The notes below the pieces were generated by a model, which was not told where the DNA came from, searched no databases, and saw nothing but the letters and a program-made list of their open reading frames with translations. Below are positions 44,779 to 53,270 of a stretch of DNA of 64,000 nucleotides, piece after piece. The translations under genes were made by a program, and so were the position numbers. This DNA is from Variovorax sp. CF313 (GTDB lineage: Bacteria > Pseudomonadota > Gammaproteobacteria > Burkholderiales > Burkholderiaceae_C): positions 97,520 through 161,519 of the forward strand of contig NZ_AKIW01000013.1 of assembly GCF_000282635.1 (NCBI RefSeq), given 5' to 3'. Within the stretch, counting starts at the first letter, position 1, and every line of letters begins with the position of its first letter.

Positions 44779-46147
44779 CGTTCGCCGCGGCCGTCGGTGC
44801 GGCAGCGCCTTGCGACGTCCTGGCCAGCACCCGCTTGCGCACCGCATAGATGTTGTTGCGCAGTGCGTAGAGCTCGTCGGCATACGACAGCGGCACCGCC
44901 ACCTTGTTGACCGTGCGGTCGAGCTGGTCGAGGTCGTCCAGCAGCGTTTTCTGTTCGCCCTGTTTCGCATCGACCTTGGCCTCGATGTCGCGCAGCCGTG
45001 CATACCAGCGGAACACGCGCCGCCGCACGCGGAACTGGTACAGCGGCGGCACCACGCGGCTCAGCGGCAGCATCAGCACCAGCAGGCCGCCCAGCACCAG
45101 CCACATGCGCTCGACCAGGTTGCTGGCCCAGAACGGCAGGTAGCGCTGCCAGGCCGGCGGCGTGCCGTTGATGGCGCGGTCGCCCTCGGGGCTCACCGGC
45201 AGTTCGCTGGTGCGGGTGTTGGGAAAGTCGCGCGCCCGGTTGAACCAGCCGGCGCCGCCGTGGATCGACTGCGCCGCCTGCGCGAACAGCTGGCGCAGGG
45301 CGGGGTGCGTTTCCTCGCGTGACAGCAGCGAGGTGGTGGCTGCGAGCAGCGACACGTCGTGCGGCGGCAGGTCTTTCGACAGGTCGACCACGCCGCGCGG
45401 CAGCGTCACTGCCGAGAGGAACGGAAAGCGCCGCGAGTAGGCATCGGCCTGGCCGAAGTCCATGAGCTTGATGTCGTCCGAGCGCAGCAGCCGCTGCACC
45501 TGCGGCGACTGCGGCGCCGAAGACAGCACGATGGCATCGAGCAGCCCGGCCTGCAGCGCTTCGGCCGCCGCCGCCTGCTCGAGGTTCGACAGCAGCAGGT
45601 CGTCCGGGCCCAGATGGTTGGCCTTGAGCATCCGCTCCATGATGTCGGGCAGGCCGCTGCCCGGCAGGTCGACGTTCACGCGCAGGCCGCGCAGTTGCGT
45701 GAGCGACGTCAGCGTGCCGGTCTTGCGGTCGATCTTCTGCGCCGAGTCGGCGCGGTAGAACAGCCAGATCGGCTCGTAGAACAGGCTGCCGAGCGAGGTC
45801 AGGCCGGCTTCTTCGTCGGCCACCGGGTCGGCGCTGCCGCCGCGCACGAAGCCTACGTCGGCGCCGCCGGTGCGCAGCAGCTGCAGGTTCTCGGTGGAGC
45901 CCGACGTGGGCTTGAGCTCCACCTCGATGCCGGCGCGCTTGAGCGCTTCCGCGTAGTGCTTGCCGAACTGTGCATAGGCGCTGCCCGTGGGGCCGGTGGC
46001 GAGCGTGACGTGCTTGGGCGGCTGTGGCTGCAGCCACCAGTAGGCGGCGATCAGCAGGCCGATCACGATGAACACGATCGGCCCGGCCGAGGCGATCAGG
46101 TCGCGGATCGACAGCAGGATCAGTTTCAAGGTTCTGGGAAACGCCAT
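44768..46147 (-). CDS. Orphan membrane-anchored TAXI-family solute-binding protein
   Basis: 459 residues. An N-terminal helix (GPIVFIVIGLLIAAYWWL, about 22-39) anchors it instead of a cleaved signal. The periplasmic TAXI/TRAP binding fold follows (LATGPTGSAYAQFGKHY, LLRTGGADVGFVRGG, RGLRVNVDLPGSG). A second helix near residues 365-385 (MWLVLGGLLVLMLPLS) leads to a ~75-residue cytoplasmic coiled-coil (YARLRDIEAKVDAKQGEQKTL in parts). No TRAP membrane subunits are near. With a solute-binding domain outside and a coil inside, it could be a sensor or scaffold rather than an importer subunit. Confidence 0.85.
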   Translation of the reverse strand: MAFPRTLKLILLSIRDLIASAGPIVFIVIGLLIAAYWWLQPQPPKHVTLATGPTGSAYAQFGKHYAEALKRAGIEVELKPTSGSTENLQLLRTGGADVGFVRGGSADPVADEEAGLTSLGSLFYEPIWLFYRADSAQKIDRKTGTLTSLTQLRGLRVNVDLPGSGLPDIMERMLKANHLGPDDLLLSNLEQAAAAEALQAGLLDAIVLSSAPQSPQVQRLLRSDDIKLMDFGQADAYSRRFPFLSAVTLPRGVVDLSKDLPPHDVSLLAATTSLLSREETHPALRQLFAQAAQSIHGGAGWFNRARDFPNTRTSELPVSPEGDRAINGTPPAWQRYLPFWASNLVERMWLVLGGLLVLMLPLSRVVPPLYQFRVRRRVFRWYARLRDIEAKVDAKQGEQKTLLDDLDQLDRTVNKVAVPLSYADELYALRNNIYAVRKRVLARTSQGAAAPTAAANDAG

Positions 46148-46163
46148 GGTGTCTCTTCCGTGT

Positions 46164-47192
46164 TCAGCCACGCGGCGTGGCGAGATCGGCCGCGCAGGGA
46201 ATGTGCAACTCGCCCACGGTCACGGACCGCGCTGCGTGCACCGCGCGCAGCGTGGCGATCGCGACGGCCTCGGCCGCCATGGTGCTGAGCACCGTCATGC
46301 CCGGCGCGCTGCCTTCCAGCGGCACGCGGCCGGTGGCCAGCGCGAACAGCGTGTCGCCATCGCTCATGGTGTGCACCGGGTTGATGGCGCGCGCCAGACC
46401 GTCGTGGGCGACCATGGCGAGCCGGTTGGCCTGCACCTTGGTCAGCACCGCGTCGGTGGCGATCACGCCGATGGTGGTGTTGGTGCCCGCCAGCAGCGGC
46501 TTGGGGCTGTCGCCGCGCAGCAGCGCGCGGCGCGTGTCGAGCAGCGCCTTGCCGTCTTCGGTGCGCGCGCCGGCCACGGGCTGGCCGGTGTTGTGGTCGA
46601 TCACGTCGCCCAGCGAGTTGACCGCGATCAGCGCGCCGACCGTGACGCCGCCGACCGTGACCGACGCGGTGCCGACACCTCCCTTCATCGCTCGGTCCAC
46701 ACCGAAGAGCTTGCCCACCAGCGCGCCGGTGCCCGCGCCCACGTTGCCTTCGGCGGGCGCCGCGGTGCTCGCGGCCTCGCAGGCGGCGTAGCCGGCGGCG
46801 GCATCGGGGCGGATGCGCGCATCGCCCATGGGCAGGTCGAACAGCACGGCGGCTGGCACGATGGGCAGGATGCCGAAGCGCACGTCCATGCCGATGTTGC
46901 GTTCTTCCATCCATCGCATGGCGCCGTCGGCGGCCGCGAGGCCCCAGGCGCTGCCGCCCGCGAGCATCACCGCGTGCACCTGCTGCACGAGGTTGCCGGG
47001 CGCGAGCAGGTCGGTCTCGCGCGTGCCGGGGGCGGCGCCGCGCACGTCCACGCCGGCCACCGCGCCGTCGCGCGCCATGACCACGGTGCAGCCGGTGGGG
47101 CGGCGGGTGTCGGAGAAATGGCCGACCTCGATGCCGGCGACGTCGGTGATGGAACCGGCGGATTGGGAGGGAGCAGAAACTGAGGCTGGCAT
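46164..47192 (-). CDS. P1 family peptidase (DmpA/BapA/NylC type, self-cleaving)
   Basis: 342 residues. P1 family features: SITDVAGIEVGHFSD, MLAGGSAWGLAAADG, GNVGAGTGALVGK and the processing motif AGTNTTIGVIATDA. By analogy with NylC-type members the chain should cleave itself between Asn238 and Thr239, freeing Thr239 as nucleophile. Members hydrolyse peptides with N-terminal D-, L- or beta-amino acids or nylon oligomers. No signal peptide is seen. It is 16 bp upstream of the TAXI gene and divergent (40 bp) from an amino-acid-oxidase-type gene, hinting at D- or unusual peptide catabolism. Confidence 0.9.
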   Translation of the reverse strand: MPASVSAPSQSAGSITDVAGIEVGHFSDTRRPTGCTVVMARDGAVAGVDVRGAAPGTRETDLLAPGNLVQQVHAVMLAGGSAWGLAAADGAMRWMEERNIGMDVRFGILPIVPAAVLFDLPMGDARIRPDAAAGYAACEAASTAAPAEGNVGAGTGALVGKLFGVDRAMKGGVGTASVTVGGVTVGALIAVNSLGDVIDHNTGQPVAGARTEDGKALLDTRRALLRGDSPKPLLAGTNTTIGVIATDAVLTKVQANRLAMVAHDGLARAINPVHTMSDGDTLFALATGRVPLEGSAPGMTVLSTMAAEAVAIATLRAVHAARSVTVGELHIPCAADLATPRG

Positions 47193-47232
47193 GGCGGCCG
47201 ATTATGGGACCGCACCCTCTACGATCCTCGTC

Positions 47233-48525
47233 ATGACAGTTGCAAGAAGTTTCTCTCCCGGTGGCGGACGCCGCCATGTGGTGGTGATCGGCGCGGGCGC
47301 GGTGGGCAGCGCCACCGCCATCGAGGCGCTGCGCGCGGGCCTGCGCGTGACGGTGCTGGAGCCCAACGAACCGGGCGGCCCGCAGGCCACGAGCTACGGC
47401 AATGCCGGCTGGCTGTCGTCGCACTCCGTGGTGCCGCCTGCGTTGCCGGGCGCCTGGCGCAAGGTGCCGGGCTGGCTGGCCGACCCGCTCGGTCCGCTCG
47501 CCCTGCGCTGGCGCTATCTGCCGCGCGCCTTGCCGTGGTTGCTGCGCTACCTGGCTTCGGGCTGGACCGAGGCGCGCGTGCAGCGCACGGCCGACGCGCT
47601 GCGCACGCTGCTGGTCGATGCGCCCGCGCTGCACGCGCAACTTGCGGCCGAGGCTGGCGTGCCGCAGCTCATCGAGCGGCGCGGGCTGTTGCATGCCTAT
47701 CGCTCGCGCGCGGAATTCGATGGCGACGCGCTGGGCTGGCGCGTGCGCCGGCGTGTGGGCATCCAATGGAACGAGTGGAGCGAAGACGAGCTGCGCCGCC
47801 GCGAGCCCGATCTGGATGCGCGCTACACGCTCGGCATCTTCGTGCCCGAAGCCGGCCATTGCCGCAATCCGGGCGCCTACGTGGCCGCATTGGCGCGGCA
47901 TGCGCTCGATGCGGGCGCCGAACGCATCACCGCCCGCGCGACGGGCTTTCTCGTCGATGGCGGGCGGCTGCGCGCAGTGCGCACCGAGGCCGGCGACATC
48001 GCCTGCGACGGCGCCGCCATCTGCGCCGGTGCGCGCTCGGGCCCGCTCGCGGCGGCGGCCGGCTCCGCGGTGCCGTTGGAGTCCGAGCGCGGCTACCACG
48101 TGGTCATCGAAGACGCTGCGGCCGGCCCGCGCACCCCGACGATGGTGGCCGACGGCAAGCTCATCGCCCACTGGATGGACGGCGGCCTGCGCGCGGCGGG
48201 GCAGGTCGAGATTGCCGGCCTCGAAGCGGCGCCCGACTGGCGCCGCGCCGGGATCCTGCACCGGCATCTGCAATCGATGTTTCCCGCGCTCGCTGCAGGT
48301 GCATCGCCGGCGAAGCACTGGCTCGGCCATCGCCCGAGCCTGCCCGACGGACTGCCCTGCATCGGCCCGGCCGCCGCCAGCGCCGACATCGTCCTAGCCT
48401 TCGGGCATGGCCACGTGGGCCTGTGCGGCTCGGCGCGCACGGGGCGTCTGGCGGCGCAACTGCTCGCGGGCGTTGCGGCGGAGATACCGTTGGCCCCGTT
48501 CGATCCGGGCCGCTTCAAGCCATAG
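47233..48525 (+). CDS. FAD-dependent oxidoreductase, D-amino-acid dehydrogenase-like
   Basis: 430 residues. The dinucleotide-binding motif VVVIGAGAVGSATA lies near residues 15-28; then YGNAGWLSSHS, typical of DadA-like proteins, and a C-terminal FAD region LGHRPSLPDGLPCIG with GHGHVGLCGSARTGRLAAQLL. It would oxidise an amino acid or amine at the inner membrane or in the cytosol. Divergent from the P1 peptidase gene, which could supply amino acids. The exact substrate is unknown. Confidence 0.88.
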   Translation: MTVARSFSPGGGRRHVVVIGAGAVGSATAIEALRAGLRVTVLEPNEPGGPQATSYGNAGWLSSHSVVPPALPGAWRKVPGWLADPLGPLALRWRYLPRALPWLLRYLASGWTEARVQRTADALRTLLVDAPALHAQLAAEAGVPQLIERRGLLHAYRSRAEFDGDALGWRVRRRVGIQWNEWSEDELRRREPDLDARYTLGIFVPEAGHCRNPGAYVAALARHALDAGAERITARATGFLVDGGRLRAVRTEAGDIACDGAAICAGARSGPLAAAAGSAVPLESERGYHVVIEDAAAGPRTPTMVADGKLIAHWMDGGLRAAGQVEIAGLEAAPDWRRAGILHRHLQSMFPALAAGASPAKHWLGHRPSLPDGLPCIGPAAASADIVLAFGHGHVGLCGSARTGRLAAQLLAGVAAEIPLAPFDPGRFKP

Positions 48526-48548
48526 GGCCAGCCGACATGCCGAGTGCG

Positions 48549-48839
48549 TCAGTTCGCCGGTGCGATCGACAGCACCGTGAGCGCGCCATCGACCTTGTCG
48601 GCCGTGAACTGCACCTTGTCGCCCGGCTTCACCTTCGCGAGCAACGCAGGGTCGCTCACGCGGAAGACCATCGTCATGCCGGTCATTTCGAGGTTGGGAA
48701 TGTCGCCGTGCTTCAGCGTGATCTTCTTTGCGTCGGTGTCGATCTTGCGGACCTCGCCTTCGACGGACGGCAATGCAGCCTGCGCGAAAGCGACTGCGGC
48801 GAGCAGCGCGGCGGAGAGTGCGGTGAACAATTTCTTCAT
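48549..48839 (-). CDS. CusF-like periplasmic copper-binding protein
   Basis: 96 residues with a signal peptide ending near FAQAA. The CusF OB-fold is recognisable: EGEVRKIDTDAKKITLKHG, then MTGMTMVFRVSDP and VKPGDKVQFTADKVDG. Candidate Cu(I) ligands are His44, Met55 and Met57; the Trp of E. coli CusF is replaced by Met52 in NLEMTGMTM. It would shuttle copper in the periplasm. Last gene of the copper cluster, 32 bp after the DUF411 gene. Confidence 0.9.
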   Translation of the reverse strand: MKKLFTALSAALLAAVAFAQAALPSVEGEVRKIDTDAKKITLKHGDIPNLEMTGMTMVFRVSDPALLAKVKPGDKVQFTADKVDGALTVLSIAPAN

Positions 48840-48871
48840 GATGAGTTTGCCTTCCTCGGTGGTCGGTTGAT

Positions 48872-49318
48872 TCAGCGATAGCTTTGATAGATGCGTGTGC
48901 TGCCATCGGCCAGCACCAGCAGCACGTCGTAGGGATCGCGCTGGTCGCCATAGGCAGGGCCGTCCATGCCCGGCGAGCCGACCGGCATTGCGGGCACGGC
49001 GAGGCCGACGGCCTTGGGCTTTTCCTTGAGCAGCCGCTGCACTTCGCGTGCGGGCACGTGGCCTTCGATGGCGTAGCCGCCGACGAGGCCCGTGTGGCAC
49101 GAGCCCAGCTTGGCAGGCACGCCCAGGCGGGTGCGCGCGGCTGCGTTGCCTTCGTCGTGCACGCGCGTGGCGAAGCCGCTCTTGTTGAGGTGCTTGACCC
49201 AGTCCTGGCAGCAGCCGCAGTTCGGGTCTTTCCAGATCTCGACCATCGGTGCTGCGGCCATCGCTGTGAAAGGCAAAGTGGTCGAGGCCAGTGCCAGCAG
49301 CAGGTTTCTTCTTTGCAT
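48872..49318 (-). CDS. DUF411 metal-binding protein
   Basis: 148 residues with an N-terminal signal (MQRRNLLLALASTTLPFTAMAA). The DUF411 hallmark KDPNCGCCQDWVKHL holds a CxCC group, followed by LGSCHTGLVGGYAIEGHVPAREV and MPVGSPGMDGP. The family is common in copper-resistance clusters and is taken to bind copper in the periplasm, although its chemistry is not established. It follows the cupredoxin gene by 10 bp. Confidence 0.88.
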   Translation of the reverse strand: MQRRNLLLALASTTLPFTAMAAAPMVEIWKDPNCGCCQDWVKHLNKSGFATRVHDEGNAAARTRLGVPAKLGSCHTGLVGGYAIEGHVPAREVQRLLKEKPKAVGLAVPAMPVGSPGMDGPAYGDQRDPYDVLLVLADGSTRIYQSYR

Positions 49319-49328
49319 GGGTTCTCCT

Positions 49329-49847
49329 TCAGGATTTGCCAGCGGCAGCCAGCACGCGGATGCGGCCGGCCATGCCGAGTTCGTAGTGGTCCTTCACGAG
49401 GCAGGCGAAGTCGAAGTCGCCGGCGCGGTTGAAGGTCCAGACCATGTCGCCGGTCTTGCCGGCGGGCACGTGCACCATCCACGGGTCGTCGTGTTCCATG
49501 TCCGGGAACTTCTTCATCATGGCCGCGTGAGCCTCGATTTCGGCGGTGGTGCCGAGCACGAGTTCATGCAGTTCCTTGCCGCGGTTCTTCAGGCGCAGGC
49601 GGATGGTGTCGCCTTCGCGCACTTCGATGACCGAGGGCGTGAAAGTCATGTCGTCGGCCATCGCGATGTCGATGGTTCGCTTCACTGCATTGGCCTTGCC
49701 TGCGATGCCCCAGGCCTTCTGCTCGGGCGCGAGCGTGGCAGCGCCTTTGGGCTTGGGGCCGTTGTGGGCCTCGTGGGCCAACGAAGCAGTAGTGGCAGCC
49801 GCGAGCACGAGGCCCGCGGCGATGGACTTGATGAGTGTCTTGTTCAT
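49329..49847 (-). CDS. Cupredoxin-domain periplasmic copper protein (CopI-like)
   Basis: 172 residues with a signal peptide ending SLAHEAH. The plastocyanin-like fold carries a full type 1 copper set: His94 (KELHELVLG), Cys149 (DFACLVKDH), His154 and Met159 (YELGMAG). A His/Met-rich insert (EAHAAMMKKFPDMEHDD) lies between them. Such proteins occur in copper tolerance clusters, where they may carry electrons or buffer copper. It lies 33 bp downstream of the multicopper oxidase gene. Confidence 0.9.
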   Translation of the reverse strand: MNKTLIKSIAAGLVLAAATTASLAHEAHNGPKPKGAATLAPEQKAWGIAGKANAVKRTIDIAMADDMTFTPSVIEVREGDTIRLRLKNRGKELHELVLGTTAEIEAHAAMMKKFPDMEHDDPWMVHVPAGKTGDMVWTFNRAGDFDFACLVKDHYELGMAGRIRVLAAAGKS

Positions 49848-49880
49848 GAGTTGAGCTCCAGAGAGGAAGGGGTAAAGGAA

Positions 49881-51272
49881 TCAGTGGTTGTGTGCGCCAT
49901 GCCCGGAGGGCTTGCGCACGGTTGCGTCGGGGCTACTGTTCTTCATCGACGGTGCGGGCGTTTCCTTGCGCGTGGCCGGCGGCACGTTCGCGTTCGGCAC
50001 TTCGCGTGCGACCGTGCCGGCCGGGTGCTTGAACCAACCCGGATCGCGGTAGTCGCCGGGCTTCTGGTCGCGCCGCACCTTCAGCAGCGTAAACATGCCG
50101 CCCATCTCGGCCGATCCGAAGGGGCCGGTGCCGGTCATCATCGGCACGGTGTTGTCGGGGATGGGCATTTCCATTTCGCCCATGTCCGCCATGCCCTTGT
50201 CTCCCATCACCATGTAGTCGGGCACGAGCTTGCGGATCTTCTCGGCCACGCCCTTGTGGTCCACGCCGATCATGGTCGGCACGTCGTGGCCCATCGGCCC
50301 CATGGTGTGGTGCGCCTTGTGGCAGTGCAGCGACCAGTCGCCTTCCTCGTCGGCTATGAATTCCATCTGCCGCATCTGGCCCACCGCGATGTCCACCGAC
50401 ACCTCGGGCCAGCGCGCGGTGCGCGGCACGGGGCCGCCGTCGGTGCCGGTCACCTCGAACTCGTGGCCGTGGATGTGAATGGGGTGGTTGGTCATCGTGA
50501 GGTTGCCCACGCGGATGCGCACGCGGTCGCCCTTGCGCACGTTCAGCGTGTCGATGGCCGGGAACACGCGGCTGTTGAAGCTCCAGATGTTGAAGTCGGT
50601 CATGGTGTTGACCTTGGGCGTGGCGCTGCCGGGCTCCACGTCGAAGCTGCCGAGCAGGAAGCAGAAGTCGCGCTGCACGGGCTCGATCAGCGGATGACTC
50701 TCCTTCGGGTGCGTGACCCAGAAGCCCATCATCCCCATCGCCATCTGCACCATCTCGTCGGCGTGCGGGTGGTACATGAAGGTGCCGGGCCGGCGCGCGG
50801 TGAACTCGTAGACGAAGGTCTTGCCCGGCGGAATGTGCGGCTGAGTGATGCCGCCCACGCCGTCCATGCCGTTGGGCAGGCGCTGGCCGTGCCAGTGCAC
50901 GGTGGTGTGCTCGGGCAGCCGGTTGGTCACGAAGATGCGCACGCGGTCGCCCTCGACCACCTCGATGGTCGGGCCGGGCGACTGGCCGTTGTAGCCCCAC
51001 ATGTTGACCTTGAAGCCAGGCGCCATCTCGCGCACCACGGGTTCGGCGACGAGGTGGAATTCCTTGACGCCGGCGTTCATGCGCCAGGGCAGCGTCCAGC
51101 CGTTGAGCGTGACGACGGGGTTGTAGGGGCGGCCGTTCGGCGGCACGAGTGGCGGCGCGGTGGCGGTGGAGCCCCGCGACACCGGTTCGGGCAGCGCGGC
51201 CATGGCCACACGGCTTACGGTGGTTGCGGCGACGGCTGTGGCCGCGCCTGCGAAGAAGTTGCGGCGGTTCAT
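49881..51272 (-). CDS. Periplasmic multicopper oxidase (CopA/CueO-like)
   Basis: 463 residues, shorter than CopA of ~600. An MNRRNFFAGAA start suggests Tat export. All four copper-binding motifs are present: HWHG at 126-129, YHPHADE at 167-173, NHPIHIHGH at 262-270 and LHCHKAHHTM around 315-324, which supply type 1, 2 and 3 sites. A Met-rich stretch (KGMADMGEMEMPIPDNTVPMM, in part) follows, as in copper-tolerance oxidases that convert Cu(I) to Cu(II). The start at 51272 lies one base after the TolC-type stop. Confidence 0.92.
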   Translation of the reverse strand: MNRRNFFAGAATAVAATTVSRVAMAALPEPVSRGSTATAPPLVPPNGRPYNPVVTLNGWTLPWRMNAGVKEFHLVAEPVVREMAPGFKVNMWGYNGQSPGPTIEVVEGDRVRIFVTNRLPEHTTVHWHGQRLPNGMDGVGGITQPHIPPGKTFVYEFTARRPGTFMYHPHADEMVQMAMGMMGFWVTHPKESHPLIEPVQRDFCFLLGSFDVEPGSATPKVNTMTDFNIWSFNSRVFPAIDTLNVRKGDRVRIRVGNLTMTNHPIHIHGHEFEVTGTDGGPVPRTARWPEVSVDIAVGQMRQMEFIADEEGDWSLHCHKAHHTMGPMGHDVPTMIGVDHKGVAEKIRKLVPDYMVMGDKGMADMGEMEMPIPDNTVPMMTGTGPFGSAEMGGMFTLLKVRRDQKPGDYRDPGWFKHPAGTVAREVPNANVPPATRKETPAPSMKNSSPDATVRKPSGHGAHNH

Positions 51273-51273
51273 G

Positions 51274-52749
51274 TCAGTGGCCTCCCTTGGCGGGGGCGTC
51301 ACCGGCCGCAGCGGTCTGCAGCGCCGTCATGCCACCGGGCGAGCTGCCCGTGAGCACCAGCTGCAGATCGGTGTCCGCCAGCCAGAAATCGCGCTGCGCC
51401 TCGATGCCCGCGTTCACCGCGAGCATGCTGGCGCGCGTCTCGCCGAGCAGTTCCCACACGCTCGCGAGCATGCCGTTGTAGCGCAGCACCATCTCTTCGT
51501 TGACCTTCTTGCGCAGCGGCAGCACCTCGTCGCGGTAGCGGCGGGCGAGGGTGTAGGCGGTGTTCCAGCCCTGCCATGCCTCGCGCGCCTCGCTCGCGGC
51601 CAGCACGCCCACGTCGCGCACGCGGGCGGCCGACTGCAGGTATTGCGCCTCGGCGCGGCCATTGCGGGCCTGTCCCCAGTCGAAGATCGGAATGGGCAGG
51701 TCGAGTTCGAAGCCGCGCTTGGTCTTTTTCGTGCGATCGGCGTCGTTGTCGAAGGTGGTGTTGCGCACCACGCCGAGCTCCATCGCGTTGATCACGCTGG
51801 TGGCATGCGTCAGGCCCAGCGAGCCGGCCACGGCGGTGTTCTGTGCTTGCGCCGAACGCACGTCGAGGCGGTCGCGCAGCGCCAGCGCCTGCACGTCGCC
51901 CAGTTCGGGCGCGGCTTGCGGCAGCGGTGGCAGGCGGTCGGGCAGGGTGTAGCCGGCGCGAGCGCCGCCCAGGCCCATCAGGCGCGTGAGCTGCTCGCGG
52001 CTAGCGACAGCCGCCTGCTCGGCACGCGCGAGCTGCGCGGCCGCGTCGGCCAGCAGCAGTTGTTCGCGGGTGCGCTGCAACGCGCTCCAGTTGCCGACCT
52101 GGGCCATGCGATGCGCGAGTTCGGCGCCGGCTTCCGCGGCCTCCTTCGCGTCGCGCAGGTAGACCACGCTCTGCTGCGCCGCCACCGCGCGCACCCAGGC
52201 GCGGCGAGTGTCAGCGGCGAGCGTCAGCACGCTCTGCGCAGCCTGCAGCTTGGCCGCCTCGTGCCGCTGGCCGGCCCATCGGGCCTGCCATGGCAGCGTG
52301 ACCAGGCCCACCACGTTGAAGCTGAGCATCCGCTCGAACTCGCGCTCGCTGCCCTGCGCCAGCCGGCTGAAGGAAAGCACCGGATTCGGCAGGCTCGCGG
52401 CCTGCACACGGTCGGCATCGCTCAGTTGCAGGGTGGCGAAGGCGTCTTGCACGCGCGGGCCGTTGATGAGTGCGATGCGTACCGCGGCTTCGACGTCCAG
52501 CGGCTTGGCAAGCAGGGCATCGACGCTCTTTTGCGAGGCTTCGTCGGGCGTGCGCTGGGCTGCGGTGCCCGCCATCAGCGGGTTGCCGTTGACCAGCGCC
52601 TGCACGTCGGCGGTGCCGCCGTCGGGCGAGAGGCTGGCGCAGCCGGCCAGTATCAGGACGCTCGCGAGTGCAGTGGCGCGTTTGAGCAGCGCGCTACTTC
52701 TTCGATAGCAAGGGGGGCCGGCAGGCTGCCGGCGAACAATGGGGTTCAC
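51274..52749 (-). CDS. TolC-family outer-membrane lipoprotein of the copper cluster
   Basis: 491 residues. The N-terminus leads to a lipobox LILAGC (Cys near residue 37). The rest is two repeats of long coiled-coil helices typical of CusC/OprM-type channels (AAVRIALINGPRVQDAFATLQ, RAWVRAVAAQQSVVYLRDA, RRYRDEVLPLRKKVNEEMVLRYNG in parts). In this cluster no CusA/CusB pump or adaptor gene accompanies it, so its partner must be elsewhere or it acts alone. Also possible that the start is an internal Met closer to the lipobox. Confidence 0.88.
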   Translation of the reverse strand: MNPIVRRQPAGPPCYRRSSALLKRATALASVLILAGCASLSPDGGTADVQALVNGNPLMAGTAAQRTPDEASQKSVDALLAKPLDVEAAVRIALINGPRVQDAFATLQLSDADRVQAASLPNPVLSFSRLAQGSEREFERMLSFNVVGLVTLPWQARWAGQRHEAAKLQAAQSVLTLAADTRRAWVRAVAAQQSVVYLRDAKEAAEAGAELAHRMAQVGNWSALQRTREQLLLADAAAQLARAEQAAVASREQLTRLMGLGGARAGYTLPDRLPPLPQAAPELGDVQALALRDRLDVRSAQAQNTAVAGSLGLTHATSVINAMELGVVRNTTFDNDADRTKKTKRGFELDLPIPIFDWGQARNGRAEAQYLQSAARVRDVGVLAASEAREAWQGWNTAYTLARRYRDEVLPLRKKVNEEMVLRYNGMLASVWELLGETRASMLAVNAGIEAQRDFWLADTDLQLVLTGSSPGGMTALQTAAAGDAPAKGGH

Positions 52750-52826
52750 GCTCGATCTCCATGAGCAATACGACGGACGCTGCGAGCCGGAACGGGCTCA
52801 CTGCGGACGGACTACGGGCAGGGAGA

Positions 52827-53246
52827 TCAGGAAATGGGCGGCTTCAGGCCCTGTGCGGGCTCTGCGCTTGCGAAGCGAGCCGCGTGTGCCGCAGGCGGCG
52901 CCTGGGGCGCGCTGTGCACGATGTCGACGAGGGGCATGCCGCCGAGGGCCACCGCGTGGCAGACCTGGCAGGCGGTGCAGGTGCCGCAGCCTTGATGGCC
53001 GGTGCCGTCGTTGCTGCTGTGGTTGTCATGTGAACCGGCGTGGTCCGCCATGTCCATCTGCATGTCCATGCTGTTGCCGGCATCCATCGCCTCGTGGCAG
53101 TGGGCTTCGGTGGCCGCAGTCGCCGTGGACACGGCCGCCTCTGCCGCCGGCAGCGAATGCCGCACCATCTCGACCGCCATGGCATCGCCGAGCCAGCCGC
53201 GGATGGGCAGCAGGGCGATCATGAGGGCGAGCAGCAGGGTGCGCAT
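52827..53246 (-). CDS. His/Met/Cys-rich exported protein (DUF2946-like)
   Basis: 139 residues. A signal-like N-terminus (MRTLLLALMIALLPIRGWLG) precedes a metal-ligand-rich middle: HCHEAMDAGNSMDMQMDMADH, HDNHSSNDG and CGTCTACQVCHAV. Such composition implies copper or silver binding in the periplasm. It is the first gene of the copper cluster, 77 bp before the TolC-type gene, and only 24 bp after the preceding stop, so its promoter either lies inside the upstream gene or it is read through. Confidence 0.75.
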   Translation of the reverse strand: MRTLLLALMIALLPIRGWLGDAMAVEMVRHSLPAAEAAVSTATAATEAHCHEAMDAGNSMDMQMDMADHAGSHDNHSSNDGTGHQGCGTCTACQVCHAVALGGMPLVDIVHSAPQAPPAAHAARFASAEPAQGLKPPIS

Positions 53247-53270
53247 GGGCGGGATGATAAACCTGCGCTC

